NCBI GenBank assembly: GCA_947472965.1
Contig: CANJEF010000043.1
Coordinates: 1-8,275, forward strand
Direction of reading: 5' to 3'
Length of the DNA stretch: 8,275 nt
Origin: Sphingobacteriales bacterium
GTDB lineage: Bacteria > Bacteroidota > Bacteroidia > Chitinophagales > Chitinophagaceae
Shown here: positions 1 through 7,079 of the stretch, one piece after another
How the letters are laid out: every line of letters starts with the position of its first letter
Numbering within the stretch: the stretch's first letter is position 1
Translations under genes and position numbers: made by a program
Notes under the pieces: generated by a model
Databases searched by the model: none
Told to the model about the DNA's origin: nothing
What the model saw: only the letters and a program-made list of their open reading frames with translations

Positions 1-283
1 ACATTTTCACCAACTCACAAGTATCTTCACTTAATCCGTCACTCGGAAATATTCCGCCACCACCAACAACCACACCATTTACTTCAGCGATAAAGTAAAC
101 AGATTTTTGTGTTGAAAAAAGTTCAAACAAGTGATCAGTGGTATTATCATAATAAACAGTGCCAGGTCTATTAGCTCCAAATTCCTCAAGGCAGCTTCTT
201 ATGATTAATGCAATTGCAGCGTTATCCGTTACTTTTATTTTTCTGACCAATGCATTTTGGTATGTAGGATTTTGCTCATTCAT
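1..283 (-). CDS. GNAT-family N-acetyltransferase, N-terminal part (cut by window edge)
   Basis: Only the first 94 codons are in the window. The gene begins at ATG 283 and runs off at base 1 with no stop. The protein starts MNEQNPTYQNALVRKIKVTD, followed by a helix-like segment (DNAAIALIIRSCLEEFG) and a strand region FIAEVNGVVVGGGGIFP near residues 65-80. This is the usual GNAT opening: beta1, alpha1-alpha2, then beta strands leading to the acetyl-CoA site. The segment ends at CELVKM, just before the expected Q/RxxGxG/A acetyl-CoA loop, so the decisive motif is not visible. The start is set by an in-frame TAG 18 bases upstream. It lies 30 bp after the blh stop on the same strand, so it could be co-transcribed with blh. 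The substrate is unknown, and nothing seen here links it to retinal or rhodopsin chemistry. Confidence 0.75.
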   Translation of the reverse strand, partial: MNEQNPTYQNALVRKIKVTDNAAIALIIRSCLEEFGANRPGTVYYDNTTDHLFELFSTQKSVYFIAEVNGVVVGGGGIFPSDGLSEDTCELVKM

Positions 284-313
284 GTTGTAAAGCTACAGCA
301 TGGCAATAAAAAA

Positions 314-1285
314 TCAATCGCTAGTTTTGAAATCCTTTCTAATCATCTGGTCCATTACATCGAGGTGGGGAAGGGTAATGACCGATAAAAATATAAAAAT
401 AACGGGTAGTGGATCCCAAGTAAACCTTACCTGATTCCAATAAATGAATAACCCCAGGAATCCCAGTGCGGCCATGATGCTCATGGGCAGTGATCGTATC
501 CACATTTTAATTGGGCTCTCCCCATTGAAATTATCTTTCGTATGCAGGTAGTCAAAAATAAGTTCAAAGGACCTGACTGCATGCCAACCTCCAAAATACA
601 ATGCGAATGAGGGCAACAATGGCAGGTATATTGAAATTGCCAGGATCAACAATAGATTCAGCATTTTTGAAAATGAAAAGATAAGTTGCTTTGTGAGATA
701 TGCGTAAGTCAACAAAAAAGTATTAGTCAGTATGAGTGTAATTAATATACTGTTGGAATAAACTTTACAAGCAGTCCAAAAAGCCATGACTGGCTGTGCA
801 TTTTTTGAGATACGAATAAGTACCTCTGTTGTCTCCTCCTTGTGCATCAAAAGAATGAGCATCAAAACCATTGTGCCCCATAAGAAACGGCATAGAGATA
901 GGAGTGATTTGTGTTTATGATTTGCGATATCAGTTTCCCCGAAATGCCATGCTGAAATGATGATGAAAATGAGCAGACTCAAAGATGGTAAAGTAAACCA
1001 GCATAGTGAATAGGCTGCAATCGCAAACAGGTACCTGCTAAGAAAGACCCAGATCTTGAATTGCTTCTTGTTCACGTTCGCAGTTGTTTTGGCTATGACA
1101 TGATCCAATCCACCATGAGGTATTCCTGTCATGAGCAGCATCAAAACGAAGTAGCCGAATTGTATCGATAGTGGCAGGTGACCATATACGAGTTGAGCAA
1201 GAAGCAGTAATATTCCAACTCCTACATTGAGCCAGGATAGTATTGCAAATTGTTTTTTCTGCCCAATCGTTTTCGTCATTACCAT
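314..1285 (-). CDS. blh: Brp/Blh-family beta-carotene 15,15'-dioxygenase
   Basis: Predicted integral-membrane enzyme that splits beta-carotene into two retinal molecules, supplying the chromophore for the rhodopsin encoded just upstream. The 323-residue protein is almost entirely hydrophobic helices. It carries the family's His-containing motifs: PHGGLDH (residues 56-62), WHFGETD (113-119), GGWHAVRS (232-239) and LPHLDVMD (305-312). Family members are non-heme iron enzymes that use conserved histidines as ligands. Here H57, H114 and H235 are present, but the position four residues after H235, often a His (HxxRH) in characterised members, is Ser239. The start at 1285 directly follows an in-frame TAA; an alternative ATG lies at 1279. 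The gene begins 20 bp after a strong hairpin that ends the rhodopsin transcript, so expression probably needs readthrough or an internal promoter. Neighbour context strongly supports the retinal-synthesis role. Confidence 0.92.
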   Translation of the reverse strand: MVMTKTIGQKKQFAILSWLNVGVGILLLLAQLVYGHLPLSIQFGYFVLMLLMTGIPHGGLDHVIAKTTANVNKKQFKIWVFLSRYLFAIAAYSLCWFTLPSLSLLIFIIISAWHFGETDIANHKHKSLLSLCRFLWGTMVLMLILLMHKEETTEVLIRISKNAQPVMAFWTACKVYSNSILITLILTNTFLLTYAYLTKQLIFSFSKMLNLLLILAISIYLPLLPSFALYFGGWHAVRSFELIFDYLHTKDNFNGESPIKMWIRSLPMSIMAALGFLGLFIYWNQVRFTWDPLPVIFIFLSVITLPHLDVMDQMIRKDFKTSD

Positions 1286-1305
1286 TTAAATTCGAAATGA
1301 AAAAT

Positions 1306-1338
1306 GAAAGGCCTATGTAATCTCTACATAGGCCTTTC
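1306..1338 (-). terminator. Hairpin terminator/attenuator between rhodopsin and blh
   Basis: Perfect 14-bp inverted repeat: arms GAAAGGCCTATGTA (1306-1319) and TACATAGGCCTTTC (1325-1338) around a 5-base loop. On the minus strand it begins 20 bp after the rhodopsin stop codon and is followed by ATTTTTCATTT, an interrupted T-rich tract, as expected for an intrinsic terminator. It ends 20 bp before the blh ATG. It could cut off most rhodopsin transcripts, protect their 3' ends, or both. The repeat is symmetric, but no gene approaches it from the plus strand. Confidence 0.75.
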
Positions 1339-1358
1339 TATCAGTTTTTAGTACTGTA

Positions 1359-2093
1359 TTACTTAGATTCAGAGCGGCTCAAGGCATAGATAACCAAGCC
1401 AAAACCAATCTTATTCACAGCATCACCAATGTTGTAGATGATGTCCATGTTTAGTCCACCAATACCGAGGGCATCAGCAGAGATTCCAAATAATCCACCT
1501 GGAGTTCCAACAATGTATCCCAAAGGATAGATTGCCCAACCTACCAGTACGAACCATCCGAGTGTTTTGTTTGCTTTCGCAACTGCAGGAGAAGATGATG
1601 TAGCAAGTTTAGCAACTTCACCGAACCATACTAGGTAAACGATGTAGAAGTAAGCTGCTCCACTGATAACACCCCAAAGGACACTGCTGTCTTTGTAGAT
1701 TGTTTCTCCGAAGTAGCCTGTTACAAGCATTACTACAGAAGCCAAAATCAATTTCCAAAGAAGTCCTGTTGTTCCACCTGCCTTTTTTGTGATCAAATAG
1801 AATTCAACGCACATCAAAGGAACAGTAAGTGTCCAGTCTACGTAACGGAAGAAAGTTGGTGATTCACCAGTTTCTAGATTGTAGCCTCTCATGTAGTAGT
1901 AGTGAACTGCTGCGATGAAAGTAATTAAACCTGATACTAGAACTGATGTACGCCAAGCCTTGTCTGTGTTGTTTACTTCAAAGAAGAAGAAAACAGAGGC
2001 GGCCATCATGGCCATCGTACCAATGAAGAAAGTGAAGGCCACGTAGTTGTCGTTGCCAACTGCGTGTACGGCCTGAAGAAAAAATGGACTCAT
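1359..2093 (-). CDS. Proteorhodopsin, light-driven outward proton pump (DTE motif)
   Basis: Seven-helix retinal protein of 244 residues in the cytoplasmic membrane. Helices lie roughly at 16-39, 47-70, 81-102, 111-127, 137-158, 178-198 and 214-239. Helix C reads RYVDWTLTVPLMCVEFYLI, giving R83, primary acceptor D86, T90 and cytoplasmic donor E97. This is the DTE signature of proton-pumping proteorhodopsins, not the NDQ sodium or NTQ chloride type. H64 matches the helix-B histidine (H75 of proteorhodopsin). Helix G has D224 and Schiff-base lysine K228 in GDAVNKIGFG. M94 sits at the spectral tuning site (position 105) and points to green absorption. G141 in helix E replaces a bulky residue and may open a carotenoid fenestration. 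There is no clear signal peptide. An in-frame TAA 6 bases upstream of the ATG fixes the start. It is followed by a terminator and then blh. Confidence 0.97.
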   Translation of the reverse strand: MSPFFLQAVHAVGNDNYVAFTFFIGTMAMMAASVFFFFEVNNTDKAWRTSVLVSGLITFIAAVHYYYMRGYNLETGESPTFFRYVDWTLTVPLMCVEFYLITKKAGGTTGLLWKLILASVVMLVTGYFGETIYKDSSVLWGVISGAAYFYIVYLVWFGEVAKLATSSSPAVAKANKTLGWFVLVGWAIYPLGYIVGTPGGLFGISADALGIGGLNMDIIYNIGDAVNKIGFGLVIYALSRSESK

Positions 2094-2306
2094 GTGTTAT
2101 GGTTTTGGTTAAGAAAATAAATATTGTTTCACACTACTCGGCAAACACGATTTGTACAACATAGAAAAGATAGTAAAGTTCAAATGAGAACTTATAAAAG
2201 TTTCTATGTGTTCTATAAATTTAAAAAATATTTTCTATAATTCAATAAAAACCATTGAGTTTATTTCGAGAATTCCCCATATTTTGGTTCCTAAAATGGC
2301 ATTTTT
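2094..2306 (-). promoter_or_regulatory. AT-rich upstream region of the rhodopsin gene with nested repeats
   Basis: This 213-bp spacer separates the thrC stop from the rhodopsin start and probably holds the rhodopsin promoter. No sequence matches the Bacteroidota TTG/TAnnTTTG pair well. A weak candidate on the minus strand is TTTG followed after 18 bases by TATTTATT, ending about 20 bp before the ATG. The spacer contains an inverted repeat AAGTTC/GAACTT (2176-2181 and 2188-2193) nested in ATAGAAA/TTTCTAT (2161-2167 and 2201-2207). It also has two direct copies of TTCTATAA at 2211-2218 and 2233-2240, 22 bp apart. No convincing terminator follows thrC, so readthrough from the thr operon is possible. 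Confidence 0.4.
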
Positions 2307-3605
2307 TCATATTAATGCTAATAGAGTCCTTTTTATATCTACATAATTATCAGGCACTAAGATTGATTTTTTATCCTTTTTCATCAGTGTTCTGATTTTT
2401 TCAGGTATCTCAATGTCTGTATTAATTATTTTTTCCACCACCTGTGGAAATTTAAGTGGATGAGCAGTGCCTAAAATGATCCCCTTTTGATTGGCATTCG
2501 ATTTTTGCCAGGCTTCCATTCCCGCATAAGCTATGGCAGTGTGGGGATCGAGTATGTATTTATATTGATCATAAACTTTTTCAATTGTTTCGCTTGTTTG
2601 TTTATCGGAATACGCATAGCTGTAGACCTTTGACTTGATCAGTTCAGCATTGTTGTTGTAGAGTTCTAGGATTCGTTTGAAATTGCTCGGATCGCCCACG
2701 TCCATAGCGTTGGAGATAGTTTGTACTGATGGGCGAACTTCATATCTGCCATCCGCCAAAAATCGTGTAAAGACATCATTTTGATTACACGCTGCAATGA
2801 ATTTATTCACAGGCAATCCGGATCTTTCTGCAAGCATTCCAGATGAAATATTTCCAAAGTTACCACTGGGAACAGAGAATGCTGGTGGGGCTTTTTCGTT
2901 CCATTTCGATAATGATAATACATAAAATAGTTGTTGTGATAGCCACCTGGCAACGTTGATGGAATTAGCTGAAGTAAGTAATACATTCTCATGCAGTTCC
3001 GGATCTGAAAATGCCAATTTAACCAAACGCTGACATGCATCAAAATCTCCTTGAACTTCAATCGCATGAATATTTCCACCCAATGCCGTCAGCTGTTTTT
3101 CTTGCACTGGACTCACTTTTCCGGAAGGGTAAAGTATAACAACATCAGTTCCTTCTACATGGTGAAAGCCATCTGCAACTGCACCACCTGTATCTCCGCT
3201 TGTGGCCACCAGAACCAATATTTTTCTTTGCTGCTGTTTTGAGAAATAGCCCATGCACCTGCTTAAAAAACGTGCTCCTAGGTCTTTAAATGCCAATGTA
3301 GGGCCATGGAATAGTTCAAGGCAGAAGATATTCTCATTGATTTGCTTCAGTGGCATATCAAAAGACAATGTATCAGTGATGATCTCTTGTAGAATGTCTT
3401 TGGGTATTGAATTGCCTACATATGGTTGCATCACCTCATATCCAATTTCATTTTTATCAAGGTTCCTGAGGTTGTTTATAAAATCATTTTTCCAAAGAGG
3501 AATGCTCTCAGGGAAATAAAGTCCTTTATCAGGAGCTTGTCCTTTTATGGTGGCTTGCTGAAAGTCAACTCTTTCAGCTGATCCGTTTAAGCTATAGTAC
3601 AGCAT
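2307..3605 (-). CDS. thrC: Threonine synthase
   Basis: PLP-dependent enzyme that converts O-phosphohomoserine to threonine and phosphate, the last step of the pathway. The 432-residue length is close to the E. coli-type enzyme (about 428). K107 in HGPTLAFKDLG is the expected PLP Schiff-base lysine. SGDTGGAVA (136-144), SGKVSPVQEKQ (161-171), the SANSIN segment (about 212-217), the PLP-phosphate loop SVPSGNFGN (244-252) and the C-terminal GTAHPLKFP are all present. The N-terminal region with GLYFPESIP belongs to the bacterial/fungal long form. It starts 7 bp after the thrB stop, with AAAAGAGAA just before the ATG, and is the last gene of the thr operon. No frameshift or missing catalytic residue was seen. 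Confidence 0.97.
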   Translation of the reverse strand: MLYYSLNGSAERVDFQQATIKGQAPDKGLYFPESIPLWKNDFINNLRNLDKNEIGYEVMQPYVGNSIPKDILQEIITDTLSFDMPLKQINENIFCLELFHGPTLAFKDLGARFLSRCMGYFSKQQQRKILVLVATSGDTGGAVADGFHHVEGTDVVILYPSGKVSPVQEKQLTALGGNIHAIEVQGDFDACQRLVKLAFSDPELHENVLLTSANSINVARWLSQQLFYVLSLSKWNEKAPPAFSVPSGNFGNISSGMLAERSGLPVNKFIAACNQNDVFTRFLADGRYEVRPSVQTISNAMDVGDPSNFKRILELYNNNAELIKSKVYSYAYSDKQTSETIEKVYDQYKYILDPHTAIAYAGMEAWQKSNANQKGIILGTAHPLKFPQVVEKIINTDIEIPEKIRTLMKKDKKSILVPDNYVDIKRTLLALI

Positions 3606-3612
3606 TTCTCTT

Positions 3613-4536
3613 TTATTGTATTATTTGTATTCCTTGGTGATTAAGTTTGGTTACATAGGTTTTGTGATCAATGCCAATCCTGGTATAAATTTCTGTCATT
3701 ATCTTTTCACTTTTTTCTGCTGATTCCTTTTCTTTATGCAACATAAATATCGACGGGCCACTACCGGATATCCCGCCTCCAAGTGCTCCGGCTTCAAGGC
3801 ACTCGCGCTTCACTTCAGAAAATGCTGGGATGAGGATGCTTCTTACCGGTTCAATAATCACATCCTCGAGTGATCTGCCTATTAGTTCATAATCTGATTG
3901 CATCAATCCTGCTACCAAGCCTGCGATATTGCCCCATTGCTTGATCGCTTTTTTAAGTGAAACTTCTTCTTTGAGGATTTGTCGGGCGTCCGATGTTTTT
4001 ACTTCAATCTGCGGATGAACCACCGATATGAATAATTCTGGTGAAGAGATACTGATTGTGTCCAACGGATGTATTGATCGGATCAGGGTCACACCTCCCA
4101 ATAAGCAGGGGGTAATATTATCGGCATGCTTTACCCCACTTGCAACCTTTTCTCCATTCATGGCGAATCGAATCAGATCGTTGTTGCTAAATTGATCATT
4201 GAGTAATTTATTTGCTGCATAAACAGCTCCTGCTGCACTTGCCGCACTCGACCCTAGTCCACTGCCAGGTTTTATTCGTTTGTCAATGGTCATTTCAAAT
4301 CCAATGGATTGATCAATATTTTCCATCAGGGAAAGCAGGGACGCTCCTGCAACATTGTCTTCAGGTTTATCTGGTAATGAAAATCCGTCCACATGTTTAA
4401 TCGTCAAGCCTTGTTTATCTGTAATTGTTAGTGTCATTAAATCAAATGGTTCTTCGAGTGCTAATCCTATGATATCGAAACCACAAACAAGGTTTGCAAT
4501 GGTAGCAGGTGATTTTATCGTGATCGTTTTTTTCAT
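3613..4536 (-). CDS. thrB: Homoserine kinase (GHMP family)
   Basis: Cytosolic enzyme that phosphorylates homoserine with ATP to give O-phosphohomoserine, the substrate of the downstream threonine synthase. The 307 residues match the usual length (E. coli about 310). The three GHMP signatures are visible: the N-terminal motif ATIANLVCGFDIIGLAL (11-27), the ATP-binding loop PGSGLGSSAASAAGA (90-104), and the C-terminal glycine-rich motif GGGISGSGPS (253-262). KHADNITPCLLGG (136-148) is the conserved substrate-side segment of homoserine kinases. The N-terminal motif has LVCGFD where PANLGPGFD is common, a mild variation. The gene sits 9 bp after thrA and 7 bp before thrC on the same strand, so translation is probably coupled within one operon. 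Confidence 0.97.
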   Translation of the reverse strand: MKKTITIKSPATIANLVCGFDIIGLALEEPFDLMTLTITDKQGLTIKHVDGFSLPDKPEDNVAGASLLSLMENIDQSIGFEMTIDKRIKPGSGLGSSAASAAGAVYAANKLLNDQFSNNDLIRFAMNGEKVASGVKHADNITPCLLGGVTLIRSIHPLDTISISSPELFISVVHPQIEVKTSDARQILKEEVSLKKAIKQWGNIAGLVAGLMQSDYELIGRSLEDVIIEPVRSILIPAFSEVKRECLEAGALGGGISGSGPSIFMLHKEKESAEKSEKIMTEIYTRIGIDHKTYVTKLNHQGIQIIQ

Positions 4537-4545
4537 GTAGATAAA

Positions 4546-6984
4546 TCAGTTTTGAATGGTACGCAATATATCTGCAAACACACCGCTTGCAGTAACCTCT
4601 GCTCCAGCACCGGCTCCTTTTATCACAAGTGGTTGCTCGTTGTAGCGCTCTGTTCTTATAAGTACGATGTTGTCTTTTCCATATAGATGGAACATTTCAT
4701 TACCTTCTTTGATGTGTTGAAGCCCTGCCGAAGCTTTTCCATTTTCGAGGCTGGCTACAAATTTCAACTTTGCATTTTCTGAATTGGCATCATCAAGAAT
4801 TTTTTTGAAGTGCGACTCGTTTTTTTCAAGTTCAGTATAAAATTCATCAACGGTGCCATTCATACAGGATGCCGGGAGGAATGAATTGCAGCTAACTTCA
4901 TCAATATTCATTTGCTCTCCAGATTCCCTGGCTAGAATCATGATCTTTCGCATTACATCTATTCCACTTAAGTCCAGTCTTGGATCAGGCTCTGTATATC
5001 CTTCTTCTTGTGCTTTTTTTACAATGCTTGCGAAGGAGGTATTCCCAGTGTAGTTATTGAAAACATAGTTCAATGTTCCACTTAATACCGCATCAATCCT
5101 AATAATTTTATCGCCACTTTTGATAATATCGTTGATGGTGCTGATGATTGGTAGCGCAGCTCCAACATTTGTTTCAAAAAGAAATTTTGCATTGTATGCA
5201 ACAGCCAGATCTTTAAGGGCTTTATATTTTTCAAATTTACTGGATGCAGCAATTTTATTGCAGGCAACAACTGAAATGGATTTTTCCAATGCAATTGGAT
5301 ATATTTCAGGTATAATTTCATTAGCAGTTATGTCAACCAATACACTGTTTCTAAGGTTCATTTCTACCATGCTTTTAGTAAAATCTTGAATATTCGACTT
5401 TTCTCCGGCCTCAAGTAATTCCTGCCAATTTTCTGAGAGCATATTCTGCTTTGACAAAAGCATTTTTCTGCTATTGCATATACCGGTGAGATTGATTTTA
5501 AGATGTTGGGCCTGTTCTATTTTCCCTGACTGTTGAATGAGCTGGGTAATTAATTTCTTGCCAACATTTCCAGTACCAATTAAAAAAAGATTAATCTCTT
5601 TTTTAGTGTTTCCAAAAAACCCTTCATGCAATGCGTTCAGGGCTTTTTCCAGTTCTGTGCTTTTGATTACAGCTGAAATATTTCTTTCATTTGATCCTTG
5701 TGCGATGGCTCGGATATTAACGCCATTTTTACCCAGCGTTGAAAACATCTTACCGCTTATTCCGGGGTGGCTTTTCATTTGATCTCCCACAAGTGCTATA
5801 ATGGAAAGTTCATTTTCCAGGAGTATCGGCTTTAGCGTACCCGACTCAATTTCTTTTTTGAAAACTTCGTCAAGTGTATGTTTTGCATTTGTTGCATGTT
5901 CATTGTTCACGCCCACGCATATCGAATGTTCGGAGGCGCCTTGTGTAATTAAAATAATGTTGATGCCAGCATCATTCAAGTTGCTGAATATTTTTCTCGA
6001 AAAACCAGGTATGCCAATCATTCCGCTGCCTTCAATGTTGAGTAGACAGATGTTGTTGAGACTAGAAATTCCCTTTATGAAATCTTGGCCAGGATTCAAT
6101 TCATTTGAAATCATGGTACCATTGTCGGTTGGACTATTTATCGACCTGATTTGTATTGGTATCCCTCTTTTCATCATCGCCGTTAAGGAAGGAGGGTGCA
6201 ATAAAGAGCTGTCAAAATGGGTTAGCTCCATGGCCTCTTCATAATTCAAATGTGATATAGGCCTTGCATTTTTTACCAAAATCGGATTGGCTGTCATAAT
6301 TCCTGATGATCCAGTCCAGTAATCTATGCTAGTGGATTCCAACAAAACTGATAATGCAGCTGCTGTTTTATCTGCGCCACCCCTTTTGAAATGAACATGC
6401 TTGGCCTTTTCTCCCTTTGATATTCCACCTGCAAAAACATGAATCATTGATTCTTCCTTTTCAATTGCATCTTTCGGGAAAGGGAATGTTAGATCTATAT
6501 TTTTATCATGTTCTTCTTCGAGTACCATAAATAATTCACCCGAATCCATCCATTTCATTTTTAATCCCTTTCCTTTTGCTACAGCTGTGAAGAGTTGTGA
6601 GCTGATGGTTGATCCATAACATAAGATGCTTTCAAGCGCATTCGCTGGGCATTCTCCGAGTATTTCAATGACTGTATATAATTTTTCAAGTTCATTGAAA
6701 CATTTTTTTATGAAACTTAAAACACCACTTTGGGCTTGTATTGGGACCAGGCTTCTTACATTATTTAGCATTTGCTCCTCGAGTTCTTTTAATTGTTCTG
6801 CATATGCATTGTTGCCTTCTACTGCAATTGACGCAAGTGACGTGAGCAAGGCTTCCGTTTTTGAATCACATGGAATAACAATAGCTAATCCTAAATCATT
6901 GTATTTGTTCTTAATGATTTCAACAGCTTTTTCATATCCGGATTTGTTTTCGAATATTTCGCCTTCGAATTTTATAATTTTCAT
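4546..6984 (-). CDS. thrA: ThrA-type aspartokinase (degenerate)-homoserine dehydrogenase fusion
   Basis: An 812-residue fusion aligned end to end with E. coli ThrA (820). Residues 1-300 correspond to aspartokinase, about 312-455 to two ACT domains, and 463-812 to homoserine dehydrogenase. The dehydrogenase half looks complete: dinucleotide loop GTGNVG (470-475), N576-K577, and EGYTEPDPR...DLSG.D..RK, giving E665, D676 and K680. It should reduce aspartate semialdehyde to homoserine. The ACT pair is strongly conserved (GISSLNN, LITQGASEHSI, AIAQGSNERNISAVI). The kinase half is not: KFGGTS is KFEGEI (5-10), the RGE motif is YGS (123-125), GRGGSDT is KRGGADK (200-206), TDVDG is TGSSG (224-228) and DPR is NPI. 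K5, R201 and D205 remain. Aspartokinase activity is therefore doubtful, and a separate LysC-type enzyme may be needed. The reading frame is intact, so it is not a pseudogene. First gene after the Thr-rich leader. Confidence 0.93.
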   Translation of the reverse strand: MKIIKFEGEIFENKSGYEKAVEIIKNKYNDLGLAIVIPCDSKTEALLTSLASIAVEGNNAYAEQLKELEEQMLNNVRSLVPIQAQSGVLSFIKKCFNELEKLYTVIEILGECPANALESILCYGSTISSQLFTAVAKGKGLKMKWMDSGELFMVLEEEHDKNIDLTFPFPKDAIEKEESMIHVFAGGISKGEKAKHVHFKRGGADKTAAALSVLLESTSIDYWTGSSGIMTANPILVKNARPISHLNYEEAMELTHFDSSLLHPPSLTAMMKRGIPIQIRSINSPTDNGTMISNELNPGQDFIKGISSLNNICLLNIEGSGMIGIPGFSRKIFSNLNDAGINIILITQGASEHSICVGVNNEHATNAKHTLDEVFKKEIESGTLKPILLENELSIIALVGDQMKSHPGISGKMFSTLGKNGVNIRAIAQGSNERNISAVIKSTELEKALNALHEGFFGNTKKEINLFLIGTGNVGKKLITQLIQQSGKIEQAQHLKINLTGICNSRKMLLSKQNMLSENWQELLEAGEKSNIQDFTKSMVEMNLRNSVLVDITANEIIPEIYPIALEKSISVVACNKIAASSKFEKYKALKDLAVAYNAKFLFETNVGAALPIISTINDIIKSGDKIIRIDAVLSGTLNYVFNNYTGNTSFASIVKKAQEEGYTEPDPRLDLSGIDVMRKIMILARESGEQMNIDEVSCNSFLPASCMNGTVDEFYTELEKNESHFKKILDDANSENAKLKFVASLENGKASAGLQHIKEGNEMFHLYGKDNIVLIRTERYNEQPLVIKGAGAGAEVTASGVFADILRTIQN

Positions 6985-7008
6985 GTTCTTTAAATGATAT
7001 GATGGAAT

Positions 7009-7024
7009 GGAAAAGTTCTTTTCC
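7009..7024 (-). repeat. Dyad just upstream of thrA
   Basis: Arms GGAAAAG and CTTTTCC flank a 2-base centre, so in RNA this would form about 6 bp with a 4-base loop. It lies 24-40 bases before the thrA ATG, inside the presumed leader transcript. It is not followed by a U-run, so it is not a standard terminator. It could affect thrA translation initiation or take part in the leader RNA fold. A chance repeat is also possible. Confidence 0.35.
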
Positions 7025-7062
7025 TTAAGTCAGCAGATGCCCAATGGTAATATGGTAATATT

Positions 7063-7079
7063 CAACCCTTAGCGGGTTG
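7063..7079 (-). promoter_or_regulatory. Candidate attenuator hairpin at the end of the thr leader ORF
   Basis: Six-bp stem CAACCC/GGGTTG around a loop of five bases (GCTAA on the minus strand) that contains the leader stop codon. It is the most GC-rich hairpin in the leader. A ribosome reaching the stop codon would cover it, while a ribosome stalled at the preceding Thr run would leave it exposed or re-paired. It is followed by AATATT, not a U-tract, so any terminating role is uncertain. Confidence 0.45.

Noticed and set aside
1359..2093. Sodium- or chloride-pumping rhodopsin, common in Bacteroidota
   Set aside because: The helix-C residues are D86, T90 and E97 (DTE), not NDQ or NTQ.
2290..2306. 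AAAATG/CATTTT symmetry after thrC as a terminator
   Set aside because: The arms are separated by one base, leaving no room for a loop, and the stem is AT-rich.
5801..6244. 147-codon plus-strand open frame opposite thrA
   Set aside because: It overlaps the well-supported ACT/kinase coding region of thrA in antisense and shows no domain of its own.
4546..6984. ThrA as a pseudogene because of lost kinase motifs
   Set aside because: The frame is intact over 812 codons, the ACT and homoserine dehydrogenase regions keep their key residues, and the gene sits in a tight operon; only the kinase activity is in doubt.
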